Positions 50,436 through 58,313 of a DNA stretch of 64,000 nucleotides are shown in pieces. The notes under the pieces are model-generated. The model was not told the origin of the DNA. It worked only from the letters and a program-made list of their open reading frames with translations, and did not search any database. The first letter of the stretch is position 1. Each line of letters starts with the position of its first letter. The stretch is from Ferruginibacter sp050611725 (lineage in GTDB: Bacteria; Bacteroidota; Bacteroidia; Chitinophagales; Chitinophagaceae). The stretch lies in NCBI RefSeq assembly GCF_050611725.1, contig NZ_JBODJB010000001.1:1860001-1924000 (forward strand), written 5' to 3'. The translations under genes and the position numbers were made by a program.

Positions 50436-53400
50436 ATGAGGAATACTGTTTTTATTTTCATGCTATTTAGCTTTGTGATTATCCACAATAATGTCATTGC
50501 CCAGGGAAGTGGCCTTAAATATTGTTATAGGGATAATGACGGTGATGGTTACGGCAACCCCAATGTTTACGAGGTTACATCAGCAGAAGTATCTTGCAGC
50601 TTTATCTCATTTGGTAAGTATGTAGATAATCCTTCGGATTGTAATGATGCCGATGCCGATGCTTACCCGGGCCAGGTGTGGTATAGAGATTTTGATAGTG
50701 ATGGGTTAACAGATGGTAATTCTCTTTCACAATGTACTCGTCCATATTTATACACACCGGCAAATAAGTTAAAGAGTTTGGCATCTTATTGTGGTTATAG
50801 CAGATCTTTTCCTAAACTGATCGATTGCAATGATTATACTTCGACCAATATCGATGACCCGAATTTTGCCTTTTGGTTCGTTGACAGAGATGGAGATGGC
50901 TATATCAAAAACAAAACAGACTATTATTATTCTAATGCTAATCCATCTACATGCAATCCATTTCTTTTGGACAAATACATAAGTTTTAAACCCACCGGTA
51001 ATGTTACAACCGATACGCTTTGTAAGCTGATCGTAGATTGTGATGATAACGACAGTATTCAGCATCCTCATCAAAACTGGTATTTAGATGATGATGGAGA
51101 TGGGTATCCATTAAATAGTACGCCTGAATGGGTAGACAGATGCTCTAACCCAGGTCCCGGATCTTATGTAGCATTCAGCCAGTTGAAATCTTTGAAAGAA
51201 GATTGTAACGATCAAAACCCTACTATATATCCCCGCCGGTATTATAAAGACAACGATGGCGATGGCTTCTTTTTAAATATATGGGTTGAAGCATGCAGTA
51301 AGCCTGCAGGCTATGATACGTTGCGATCGAATCTGTTTGTTGACTGTAATGATAATAATGCTGATGCTGATACTTTACGTACATGGTATTCTGATAATGA
51401 TGGAGATGGTTATGGAGGCACTTCAACCATTTATGCATGTGACAGGCCTGTAGGTTATTTTAAACGCAATCAACTGACCAACGGTATTGGTGACTGTAAT
51501 GATAATAACGCCAACGTACACCCGAATGCCACAGAACTTTGCAACGGTATAGATGATAATTGTAATGGTACCTTTGATGATCTGTTTTGTTGCCCGACGG
51601 GTAATACGCTATATGTTAATGCAGGCAACGCCGGTTTGGTAAAAGACGGAACTACCTGGGCAAAGGCTTATACCCGTTTACAGGATGCATTAGAAACAGC
51701 TAAACGGTGTAATATAGTAACGCAGATATGGGTAGCAGGAGGTAATTATTATCCTGATGACGGCGGCACTGCTACAAATAATAATGTCAACAATTCATTT
51801 ACACCCCGTGGCGGATTATCCATCTATGGCGGCTTTGCCGGAAATGAAACAGCCCTGTCACAACGTAATCTCAATCTTGGATATACTTCAGTAATGAATG
51901 GTGAGATACAGCAGGATGGAGATAATACAAACAATACCAATCATATCCTGCTCATTGATAATGTAACTACAAGCTTAACGATAGACGGATTTACGATCCG
52001 TAATGGATATTCCAATATCGTTTTGCCTGAAGATAAAGGAAGGGGTATTGGTATATACATTGTAAACAGTAGTACTCCCACAATAAGAAATTGCATTATC
52101 CGCAATAATACAGGAGTAACAGGGGCGGCTATAACTACTATCAATTCAACACCATCTTTTATAAATTGTGTGATCAATAATAATCACTCGGGTTATGGTA
52201 ACGGTACCATTCAGAATATTGATGCCTCACCTTATTTTATAAACTGCTCGGTTGCGAATAACACTATTGCAGGTAGTAACCTAACGGTGATGTATAATAC
52301 TCCGGTTAATGCTTCTCCGCTTATCATCAATACTATCTTAAGAGGAATTGCTCCTGCTATTATTGGAGGTGCGCCAAACGTTAGTTACTCATTGATACAG
52401 AATGGAAGTGTATGGCCGGGTGTAGCGAATGTGAATACTGATCCATTATTCATCAGTGAAGCAACCGGCAATCTCCGTTTGCGGCCTTGTTCTCCTATGG
52501 TAAATGCAGGAAAAGTATTATATCCTGTGGTGAATGATATTCTTGATCTGCCAAGGGTTGTTTCCACTACGATCGATATTGGGGCTTATGAATTGCAGTT
52601 AGTCGACTCCGTTAGTGCAAGGGTATATGTAAGTGCTACAGCTTCCGGTAATAATGATGGCAGTTCATGGGCAAATGCCTATACTACATTAAATGCCGCT
52701 ACAACATATGCTAATACTTGCGCCGGCATTAGGGAAATTTGGGTGAGTGCAGGCACCTATAAACCTACTGCAACTACTGATAGAACAGCTTATTTTTCTA
52801 TGTTGAATAATATAGCGATTTATGGGGGTTTTAATGGAACGGAAACAGCATTAAGTCAACGTAACTGGAATACGAATGTCTCCATTTTGAGTGGTGACAT
52901 AGGTTTACTGAATAATAATACAGATAATAGCTACACTATTATTTCAAACACCGGCATTGATGCCACGGCAGTATTGGATGGATTCACCATTACAGGTGGA
53001 AATTCAAATACGAATGGCGGTGCTATGAAAAACAGTACAGCTTCACCCACTATTCAAAACTGTATCTTTAAAAATAATGCTGCCAGCAGTTTTGGTGGAG
53101 CTATTTATAACAGTGCTTCTAATCCTGCATTTACGAACTGTCTTTTTACAGGCAATACAGCTACGTATGGAGGGGGTATGTTTAATACAGGCTCTTCACC
53201 GGTAATTGTAAACTGTACCATGTCGGGCAATACATCAGTGAATGGTTCTTTTGCATGGAGCCAAACCAATTCGTTTGCTAATATCTCCAATTCTATTATA
53301 TGGGGCAATACCGGAAGTGCAGGTTTGGTAAACACGGTTACAAGTCCTTATACGGTTAATTATTCAATAACGCAGGAGAGCGTAACGGGAACGGACAACC

Positions 53401-53906
53401 TTAATACGAATCCTTATTTTATGAATGCAGCCAATAATAATTTTTCATTGGCATCTTGTAGTCCCGCTATCAATGCCGGGAACAATGCAGCACTGCCGGC
53501 CAATGTTACAAAAGATCTGACCGCAGGCTCACGTGTAGCATTCACCACTATTGATATGGGAGCGTATGAGCGTCAATCAGCGCAGATCAATATTGTTTAT
53601 GTAGATTCCGCAGCAACAGGTACAGGAGATGGTAGCAGTTGGGTTAATGCTTGTACTGATCTTACTGCCGCATTAAATACCATTAAATTATGCCCACCTG
53701 TTGTTACTGTAGCAATAGCAAAAGGTTCCTACAACGCCCCTGTTGGCTTACCACATAGCTTTGATAAATTAAATGCAATTATTCTTGGTGGGTATCCGCA
53801 TGGCGGTGGAGTTAGAAATCCTACGTTATATCCTGTGGTCTTAAAAGGTAATGTGCAGGTACTTCAATCTTTACAGATGGAAGGAGTACGTGTGGTAGGG
53901 CCTTGA
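50436..53906 (+). CDS. giant secreted MopE-like/beta-helix protein
   Basis: The 1156-aa protein has a signal ending NVIAQ. Residues about 28-385 hold seven calcium/metal-binding repeats of the DxDGDGYG ... DCNDxNxxxxP type seen in MopE-like proteins (NDGDGYGNP, DFDSDGLTD, DRDGDGYIK, DDDGDGYPL, DNDGDGFFL, DNDGDGYGG), ending in ELCNGIDDNCNGTFDD. Two beta-helix modules of the choice-of-anchor Q type follow, each opening YVxA..G..DG(S/T)xWAxAYT.L..A (about residues 389 and 727) and each containing a GGFAGNETALSQRN-like turn. A third module starts at about 1050 but is only about 100 residues long, ending at RVVGP. The last module may be truncated. Surface adhesion or matrix role is inferred. Confidence 0.8.
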   Translation: MRNTVFIFMLFSFVIIHNNVIAQGSGLKYCYRDNDGDGYGNPNVYEVTSAEVSCSFISFGKYVDNPSDCNDADADAYPGQVWYRDFDSDGLTDGNSLSQCTRPYLYTPANKLKSLASYCGYSRSFPKLIDCNDYTSTNIDDPNFAFWFVDRDGDGYIKNKTDYYYSNANPSTCNPFLLDKYISFKPTGNVTTDTLCKLIVDCDDNDSIQHPHQNWYLDDDGDGYPLNSTPEWVDRCSNPGPGSYVAFSQLKSLKEDCNDQNPTIYPRRYYKDNDGDGFFLNIWVEACSKPAGYDTLRSNLFVDCNDNNADADTLRTWYSDNDGDGYGGTSTIYACDRPVGYFKRNQLTNGIGDCNDNNANVHPNATELCNGIDDNCNGTFDDLFCCPTGNTLYVNAGNAGLVKDGTTWAKAYTRLQDALETAKRCNIVTQIWVAGGNYYPDDGGTATNNNVNNSFTPRGGLSIYGGFAGNETALSQRNLNLGYTSVMNGEIQQDGDNTNNTNHILLIDNVTTSLTIDGFTIRNGYSNIVLPEDKGRGIGIYIVNSSTPTIRNCIIRNNTGVTGAAITTINSTPSFINCVINNNHSGYGNGTIQNIDASPYFINCSVANNTIAGSNLTVMYNTPVNASPLIINTILRGIAPAIIGGAPNVSYSLIQNGSVWPGVANVNTDPLFISEATGNLRLRPCSPMVNAGKVLYPVVNDILDLPRVVSTTIDIGAYELQLVDSVSARVYVSATASGNNDGSSWANAYTTLNAATTYANTCAGIREIWVSAGTYKPTATTDRTAYFSMLNNIAIYGGFNGTETALSQRNWNTNVSILSGDIGLLNNNTDNSYTIISNTGIDATAVLDGFTITGGNSNTNGGAMKNSTASPTIQNCIFKNNAASSFGGAIYNSASNPAFTNCLFTGNTATYGGGMFNTGSSPVIVNCTMSGNTSVNGSFAWSQTNSFANISNSIIWGNTGSAGLVNTVTSPYTVNYSITQESVTGTDNLNTNPYFMNAANNNFSLASCSPAINAGNNAALPANVTKDLTAGSRVAFTTIDMGAYERQSAQINIVYVDSAATGTGDGSSWVNACTDLTAALNTIKLCPPVVTVAIAKGSYNAPVGLPHSFDKLNAIILGGYPHGGGVRNPTLYPVVLKGNVQVLQSLQMEGVRVVGP

Positions 53907-54040
53907 TAACTATGATGTTTCAATGTACTGATTTGCTAATTATAAAAGTTCTGCTGTCGGTATATCTTTGACTACGGGCATACAAATTATTACTATTGTT
54001 TTTGATTATGTTGTATGTACTAAGTTTGGAAACTCTCACT
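53907..54040 (+). repeat. interspersed element A, copy 1 (partial), and flank
   Basis: From about 53953 the sequence GCTGTCGGTATATCTTTG ... TTTTGATTATGTTGTATGT matches the copies at 55212-55345 and 59187-59323. The second half, with the GTCTTGA/TCAAGAC arms, is missing here and is replaced by GTTGGCGCAAGCATCCGCAT. All three copies have the same orientation. The gap from 53907 to 54255 otherwise holds only element B and a terminator. Confidence 0.6.
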
Positions 54041-54116
54041 GTTGGCGCAAGCATCCGCATATGCCTGAGTATAAAAGCGCTTGCAAAATGTAATTACAAG
54101 CTAATAAAATCTGTTG

Positions 54117-54190
54117 AATATTTCTTTGTTCAATTATTACTTGTTAGGGTATTCAATTCGGGCACAAACGTATGCTTTCGCTAAGAGAAT
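54117..54190 (+). repeat. interspersed element B, copy 1
   Basis: TATTTCTTTGTTCAATTATT, then ACTTGTTAGGGTATTCAATT and GGCACAAACGTATGC align with the copy at 58174-58250 over about 75 bp. The second copy reads AGTATTTCTTTATTTAGAT and GAATTCGAGCACAAGCGG. Confidence 0.6.
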
Positions 54191-54200
54191 GGTTTCAAAT

Positions 54201-54237
54201 AAAAAAAAGACTGCTTTTCAATGAAGCAGTCTTTTAT
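54201..54237. terminator. intrinsic terminator of the DUF4397 gene
   Basis: AAAAGACTGCTT and AAGCAGTCTTTT pair perfectly around a 7-nt loop, with a T-run on the minus strand, 18 bp past the stop at 54255. Confidence 0.85.
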
Positions 54238-54254
54238 AGAAGCTATTTTTTCAA

Positions 54255-54932
54255 TTACTTATTTACAATTATTTCTGCACCTAATGCTTGTGCACCAGTT
54301 CCACCAAGAAAACCTTTAGCGAATATTGTGTAGATTTTGCCGCTTTCTAATGTGATTGCTGGTAAAACCAATGCTACAGTTGATGTTCCTGCAACTCTAA
54401 CATCTAAGTTATAAGTGCCTGCATCAAGCGGTGTAAAATCGGTTGATTCTTTAAATGCTTTGTTGCCAAAAACAACTGCACCACTACTTGCTACCGCAAC
54501 ATCTACCGAAGGGGCATTTGGCGATAAATGAACAAAACGAACATGCGCTTTACCTGCCGCCGGAGCAGTAAGATTATCTGTAAGTACAACTGCTGAAATT
54601 TTCGATACAGAGTCTACAGCAAATACTGTGTAAGAGGCATCCTTGGTTAAAGAAAGATCGGCCTCGATAACTGTGGTTGCAGTGCCGGAAACGTTTACCT
54701 TAATATTACGAGTACCGGATGCCACTTTTAAATACCCTGTGTTGTTAGGGAAGGCGAGTGCTGAAGAATTTTTTTTGCTGTTATCGACTAATAAATCCAC
54801 TCCGGGTGCATTTGGCGAAGCATGCACTACAAGTACATTTGATTGTGCAGGACTATCTTTTTCGCAAGAAACAAATAATAATGACGCTGCAACTAAAATT
54901 GCTGAAGTAATAAATAAGATTCTGTGTTTCAT
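54255..54932 (-). CDS. DUF4397 domain lipoprotein
   Basis: The 225-aa product (MKHRILFITSAILVAASLLFVSC; an ATG two codons upstream is possible) has a lipoprotein signal with lipid Cys at residue 23. It has two DUF4397-type beta units: NVLVVHASPNAPGVDLLVDN (about 30-50) and HVRFVHLSPNAPSVDVAVA (about 130-148), each followed by TPLDAGTYNLDVR-like strands. The family is common among Bacteroidota surface lipoproteins; no function is known. It is monocistronic and has a terminator. It lies at the border of the repeat-rich accessory region. Confidence 0.85.
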   Translation of the reverse strand: MKHRILFITSAILVAASLLFVSCEKDSPAQSNVLVVHASPNAPGVDLLVDNSKKNSSALAFPNNTGYLKVASGTRNIKVNVSGTATTVIEADLSLTKDASYTVFAVDSVSKISAVVLTDNLTAPAAGKAHVRFVHLSPNAPSVDVAVASSGAVVFGNKAFKESTDFTPLDAGTYNLDVRVAGTSTVALVLPAITLESGKIYTIFAKGFLGGTGAQALGAEIIVNK

Positions 54933-55211
54933 AATCATTAATTTTTTTGGTTTAAATGACTATAACAACAGTGTAAACATTTTGTTTAATAAAAGGACGT
55001 TAAATATTAAACAGAATATTTACTTGGGCGGTAACAGCGTAAATATTTGTGCTCGGTTTTACTGCACGGTAATATTAAAACTCTAATTGTTTTAATATTA
55101 TTCAACATTGGCTAAGTAATCTTAAACAAAAAAATAAATAGACTATGAAATTTTTCGTTAGGAACTTTCTAAAAGCAATAGTATTTAAATGTTGTAGGTT
55201 GGAGATTACTC

Positions 55212-55345
55212 CGCTGACCGTATGTCTTTGTCTACGGACTTATAACTTAATAATGTTGTTTTGATTATGTTATATGTCTTGAATTGTAAACTCAAGACGG
55301 CTTCGGCTCGTTACATACTAGGGATAGCCGGGGAATAATTTTCAT
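55212..55345 (+). repeat. interspersed element A, copy 2
   Basis: About 135 bp including the conserved TTGTTTTGATTATGTTATAT core, the inverted arms GTCTTGA and TCAAGAC, and a tail GGATAGCCGGGGAATAATT. Matches copy 3 (59187-59323) along the whole length. The rest of the 829-bp gap 54939-55767 holds element C (55408-55463) and no recognisable gene; a 39-codon ATG frame at about 55144 runs into the element and looks spurious. Confidence 0.65.
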
Positions 55346-55407
55346 TTGCAGGAAATAAAAGCCGATTCATGGAATTAATATATTGTATAAACAAATTTCA
55401 TTTTATC

Positions 55408-55463
55408 CGCCTTAGTTCGTGGCACACCAAACATTTTTTTAATTTAGTTGCATTTCAAACTTT
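55408..55463 (+). repeat. element C copy 1 (CGCCTTRGTT ... CAAACTTT)
   Basis: CGCCTTAGTTCGTGGCACAC, then TTTCAAACTTT is a diverged copy of 56507-56563 in the tandem duplication. Confidence 0.5.
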
Positions 55464-55767
55464 GCCGTTTCGTGTACCAGGAACCTAGGCAGAGGGGGGA
55501 GAATTAAATTCTTTAGCGTGCTTGCACAAATAAGGGTCTAATAAAATCCTAGCAATGCAACCATTTCTATTCAATTCCAGTCTTACACAAATAGAAACTT
55601 TTTTTATATCATGAAAAATTAGGCCTATGGATAAATGAAAAATAAAAGCAATAAGATATGTATGATGCTAATTCACTAGTATTTTTTATTATTTTAAAAA
55701 CAATATTTGTTATTAATATTCATTCACCAAAGCAGTAACATTGTTGCTGCTGTTTTTATTTTATAAG

Positions 55768-56481
55768 ATGAAAAATAAATTACTTTTTGTTGTTCTAAGT
55801 CTAATCTCTATTGTCGGTAAATCTCAAGTAAGATACTCCTCTGAATGGTACGCTAAAATAAGTGTCGGTTATAATGTATTAGACCCTGTAGGGAAAGGCT
55901 ACTTTTACAAAGCCGGTGCAGAATATAAGCCCTTAAAGAAATGGCGTGTAGCTTTACATTTTACGCATGGCGAAGTAGATACATACGATAAAAACTTTAC
56001 ACATGATTATTACTTTCCGGCTGATACAGCTAGGTACTTTGCCAAATACAGAGGTATTACAAGATCAGAATGGTTTAATGGTAAAGGAAGTTTTCTCTAT
56101 TGGACAGCCAATACTTTATCAATTCAGATAGGGTATGATATTTATTTCAAAAAAAATCATCGTTTTTTTCTAAGTCCTAAATTTGGGTTAAGTAGAATAA
56201 ATAGTAAGTATTACAGTACGCATTTAGTTGCTGCCGCTTTTCATAATAATATTTTAACCGGAGGTATCTTAGCTACCGAAGTGCGATTTAGCAGAATGTG
56301 GGGAGTGAACTATGGCGGAGATATTAATTATAATATTACTAAACGACATTGCTTGTTTATCGATATAGATAAAATAGCAGATATGGCACGATGGGAAGAT
56401 AAAGAGCCAGGGAGTTTTACAGGGAAGCATTATTATAATGCATGGAATTTGGGGGTAGGGTATAGGTATAAAATTAAATAG
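55768..56481 (+). CDS. hypothetical outer-membrane beta-barrel protein
   Basis: The 237-aa product (MKNKLLFVVLSLISIVGKSQ, ATG 55768; a longer frame lacks a signal) is a small barrel: strands such as WYAKISVGYNVLDP, ALHFTHGEVDTY, TLSIQIGYDIYF, GGDINYNIT and the aromatic C-terminal strand AWNLGVGYRYKIK. No family is recognised. Its last 26 codons are part of a tandem duplication: a second copy of them, ending in the same stop, lies at 56798-56875 without a gene attached. Confidence 0.65.
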   Translation: MKNKLLFVVLSLISIVGKSQVRYSSEWYAKISVGYNVLDPVGKGYFYKAGAEYKPLKKWRVALHFTHGEVDTYDKNFTHDYYFPADTARYFAKYRGITRSEWFNGKGSFLYWTANTLSIQIGYDIYFKKNHRFFLSPKFGLSRINSKYYSTHLVAAAFHNNILTGGILATEVRFSRMWGVNYGGDINYNITKRHCLFIDIDKIADMARWEDKEPGSFTGKHYYNAWNLGVGYRYKIK

Positions 56482-56619
56482 CAGTAAAATTTATTCAGAA
56501 CAACTTCGCCTTGGTTAGTGGCACACGAAATAATATTTTAAATTAAGTTGAATTTCAAACTTTCTGCCTTTGTTGGTCTTCTTTTTTCGATTTTAATAAT
56601 GCTGCTATTTCCGAAAGCC

Positions 56620-56746
56620 CTTGTTGGTGTTTTTCACCAACAAGCGAAGCCATCATTGGCTTGGGTGTTTAAATAATATGATTATTAGCGTGAGTAAGTT
56701 CTCTTGAATTTATACCCTTCGGATGTTGGTGGAAAACACCAACATC
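56620..56746. repeat. hairpin pair H1/H2 in unit 1
   Basis: H1 (56620-56644) is CTTGTTGGTG / CACCAACAAG around TTTTT. H2 (56722-56746) is GATGTTGGTG / CACCAACATC around GAAAA. Both share the core GTTGGTG/CACCAAC. Confidence 0.8.
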
Positions 56747-56939
56747 GGCGTGCCGGGATAGGTTGATTTATTATGCACATACCAACAGCGGCGGAAAGAG
56801 CCAGGGAGTTTTACAGGGAAGCATTATTATAATGCATGGAATTTGGGGATAGGGTATAGGTATAAAATTAAATAGCAGTAAAATTTATTCAGAACAACTT
56901 CGCCTTGGTTAGTGGTACATGAACCAAGGCGGCAGAATA

Positions 56940-56972
56940 AAAAAAGCTGCATTCTAAAAAGATGCAGCTTTT
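56940..56972 (+). terminator. terminator-like hairpin in unit 2 of the duplication
   Basis: AAAAGCTGCAT and ATGCAGCTTTT pair around a 9-nt loop, with A- and T-runs outside. It is absent from unit 1. Confidence 0.65.
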
Positions 56973-57027
56973 CTGCCTTTGTTGGTCTTCTTTTTCGGCT
57001 TTGATAATGCTGCTATTTTCGAAAGCC

Positions 57028-57154
57028 CTTGTTGGTGTTTTTCACCAACAAGCGAAGCCATCATTGGCTTGGGTGTTTAAATAATATGATTATTAGCGTG
57101 AGTAAGATCTCTTAAATTTATACCCTTCGGATGTTGGTGGAAAACACCAACATC
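57028..57154. repeat. hairpin pair H1'/H2' in unit 2
   Basis: The same two hairpins as in unit 1 at 57028-57052 and 57130-57154, with identical stems. Confidence 0.8.
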
Positions 57155-57206
57155 GGCGTGCCCGGATAGATTGATTTATTATGCACATACCAACAACGGC
57201 GGAAAG

Positions 57207-57262
57207 ACACCTAGGTTGGTGTCGCCACCGACCGGCGATGGGTAGTGCCGACCAAGCATAAA
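57207..57262 (+). repeat. REP-like element (R5) before the tandem array
   Basis: CACCTAGG, GGTTGGTG, loop TCGC, CACCGACC, then GGCGATGGGT. The hairpin is at 57214-57233. It matches 58074-58138 (same orientation) and, inverted, 57995-58028. Confidence 0.7.
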
Positions 57263-57290
57263 TTCGTTGATATGCTTGCGCCAATATGTG

Positions 57291-57490
57291 TACTATGGAT
57301 GTAGTATTTTTATCATTTTATGAAAATTTATTACTACGGATGTAGTGTCTTTATCACTTTGGAGAAATCTGTTACTACAGACGTAATGCCTGTATCACTT
57401 TGGAGAAATCTGGTGCTACGGATGTAATGCCTGTATCACTTTGGAGAAATCGGGTATTACGGATGTAAATACCTGTATCATGTTGTCTAT
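57291..57490. repeat. 41-bp tandem array upstream of the XRE-like gene
   Basis: Four exact 41-bp periods start at 57291, 57332, 57373 and 57414, with a fifth diverging unit from 57455. Each unit opens with a small dyad around GGAT/AGAC (for example CTACGGATGTAG) and, in units 2-4, has TATCACTTTGGAGAAATC. There are no spacers, so it is not a CRISPR. The array ends about 55 bp before the XRE start. Confidence 0.85.
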
Positions 57491-57543
57491 ATTGTGTGTT
57501 ATATATGACAATATTTTGTATTATCTTTAATAAAACGATCCGT

Positions 57544-57894
57544 ATGCTATTTCTAGACATAAAAAAACAATGCAGTAACATTGGTATTGAAGACCCTAAG
57601 CGTTGGTTGGTAAAGAACGGCTTTTCTCATGTGGATGCAGCAAGGCTGGTTAATAATACCCAGGCCAGTATTACTTATGCAAAACTTGAAAAACTTTGCC
57701 TGCTGCTTAATTGCACACCCAACCAATTGATAAGCTGGCAACCGAAAGACAATACAACTGTTGCTTCCACCCACCCGTTACAGCAATTAAAACCCGTTCC
57801 TAAAGGGGCATCCATTAGTGCAAAACTACAGACATTGCCACCCGAAAAAATGGAGGAACTGCAGCGTTATCTTGATGAATTAGCGGGGAAATAA
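57544..57894 (+). CDS. XRE/Cro-like helix-turn-helix protein
   Basis: The 116-aa product starts MLFLDIKKQCSNIG (ATG 57544; an upstream in-frame ATG at 57496 is less likely). Residues about 1-65 are an XRE-type HTH variant (RWLVKNGFSHVDAARLVNNTQASITYAKLEKLCLLLNCTPNQLISW) with the C-terminal CTPNQLI signature of small Cro-like regulators. A proline-rich linker leads to a final helix (PPEKMEELQRYLDELAGK) likely to dimerise. It follows the 41-bp array, whose dyads suggest autoregulation. It converges with the TIR-like gene. No toxin gene of the usual HigBA/MqsRA type is adjacent. Confidence 0.82.
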   Translation: MLFLDIKKQCSNIGIEDPKRWLVKNGFSHVDAARLVNNTQASITYAKLEKLCLLLNCTPNQLISWQPKDNTTVASTHPLQQLKPVPKGASISAKLQTLPPEKMEELQRYLDELAGK

Positions 57895-57994
57895 ATCATC
57901 GCTTTGGTTTGTGTCTATTTAACATCGGCATAGGAACGCTAACGCACATTAGGTTGGCTGCATTCCTGCGCCTAAGGGGAATGTCTTTTAATTT

Positions 57995-58138
57995 GTCCGG
58001 TCGGTGGGGACACCGACCTAGGGAGGGAGTATGCTAATTAATTATTCTCTTCTTTACTTGTTATGAATTAAAGATACCTAGGTCGGTGTCTTCACCGACC
58101 GACGATGGGTGGGTGGAGTACCAACCAAGGATAAAGTA
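57995..58138. repeat. inverted pair of REP-like elements
   Basis: Hairpins GGTCGGTG/CACCGACC at 57999-58018 and 58081-58100. The first is in the opposite orientation to the second and to 57214-57233, so together they look like a REPIN-type arrangement. No REP-associated transposase gene is in the window. Confidence 0.7.
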
Positions 58139-58173
58139 TAAAAGAGTTTTCGAAATGTGCCTGTATTTTTTTA

Positions 58174-58308
58174 GTATTTCTTTATTTAGATATTGCTTGT
58201 TAGTGTATTGAATTCGAGCACAAGCGGATGCTTGCGCCAAGAGAATTAAATTTGTTGGTATGCTTGCGCCAAGAGCATTAAATTCGATAGTATGCTTGCA
58301 CCAATGTG
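58174..58308 (+). repeat. element B copy 2 followed by TATGCTTGCGCCAAGAG repeats
   Basis: AATTCGAGCACAAGCGGATG is followed by three units of ATTAAATTYGnTnGTATGCTTGCGCCAAGAG-like sequence (about 32 bp each; the last diverges). CAAGC-GGAT-GCTTG forms a small palindrome. The stretch 57895-58313 has no gene besides these repeats. Confidence 0.65.
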
Positions 58309-58313
58309 GTTTT

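Larger units (their letters stand above)
56401..57207. repeat. tandem duplication, two units of about 394 and 413 bp
   Basis: Unit 1 spans 56401-56794 and unit 2 spans 56795-57207. Each starts within the 3' end of the barrel gene (AAAGAGCCAGGGAGTTTTAC), continues through a CGCCTTGGTTAGTGG element and two hairpins, and ends CAACRGCGGCGGAAAGA. Outside a short central block they are nearly identical. In unit 2 the central block carries an extra hairpin CGCCTTGGTT/AACCAAGGCG (56901-56931) and a terminator (56940-56972). The whole 1062-bp stretch 56482-57543 has no other gene. Confidence 0.85.

Noticed and set aside
53996..54184. Plus-strand 62-aa frame after the MopE-like gene
   Set aside because: It lies wholly in elements A and B and is not protein-like.
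57291..57490. Possible CRISPR array
   Set aside because: The 41-bp units abut one another with no spacers, and no cas gene is present. It is a simple tandem array.
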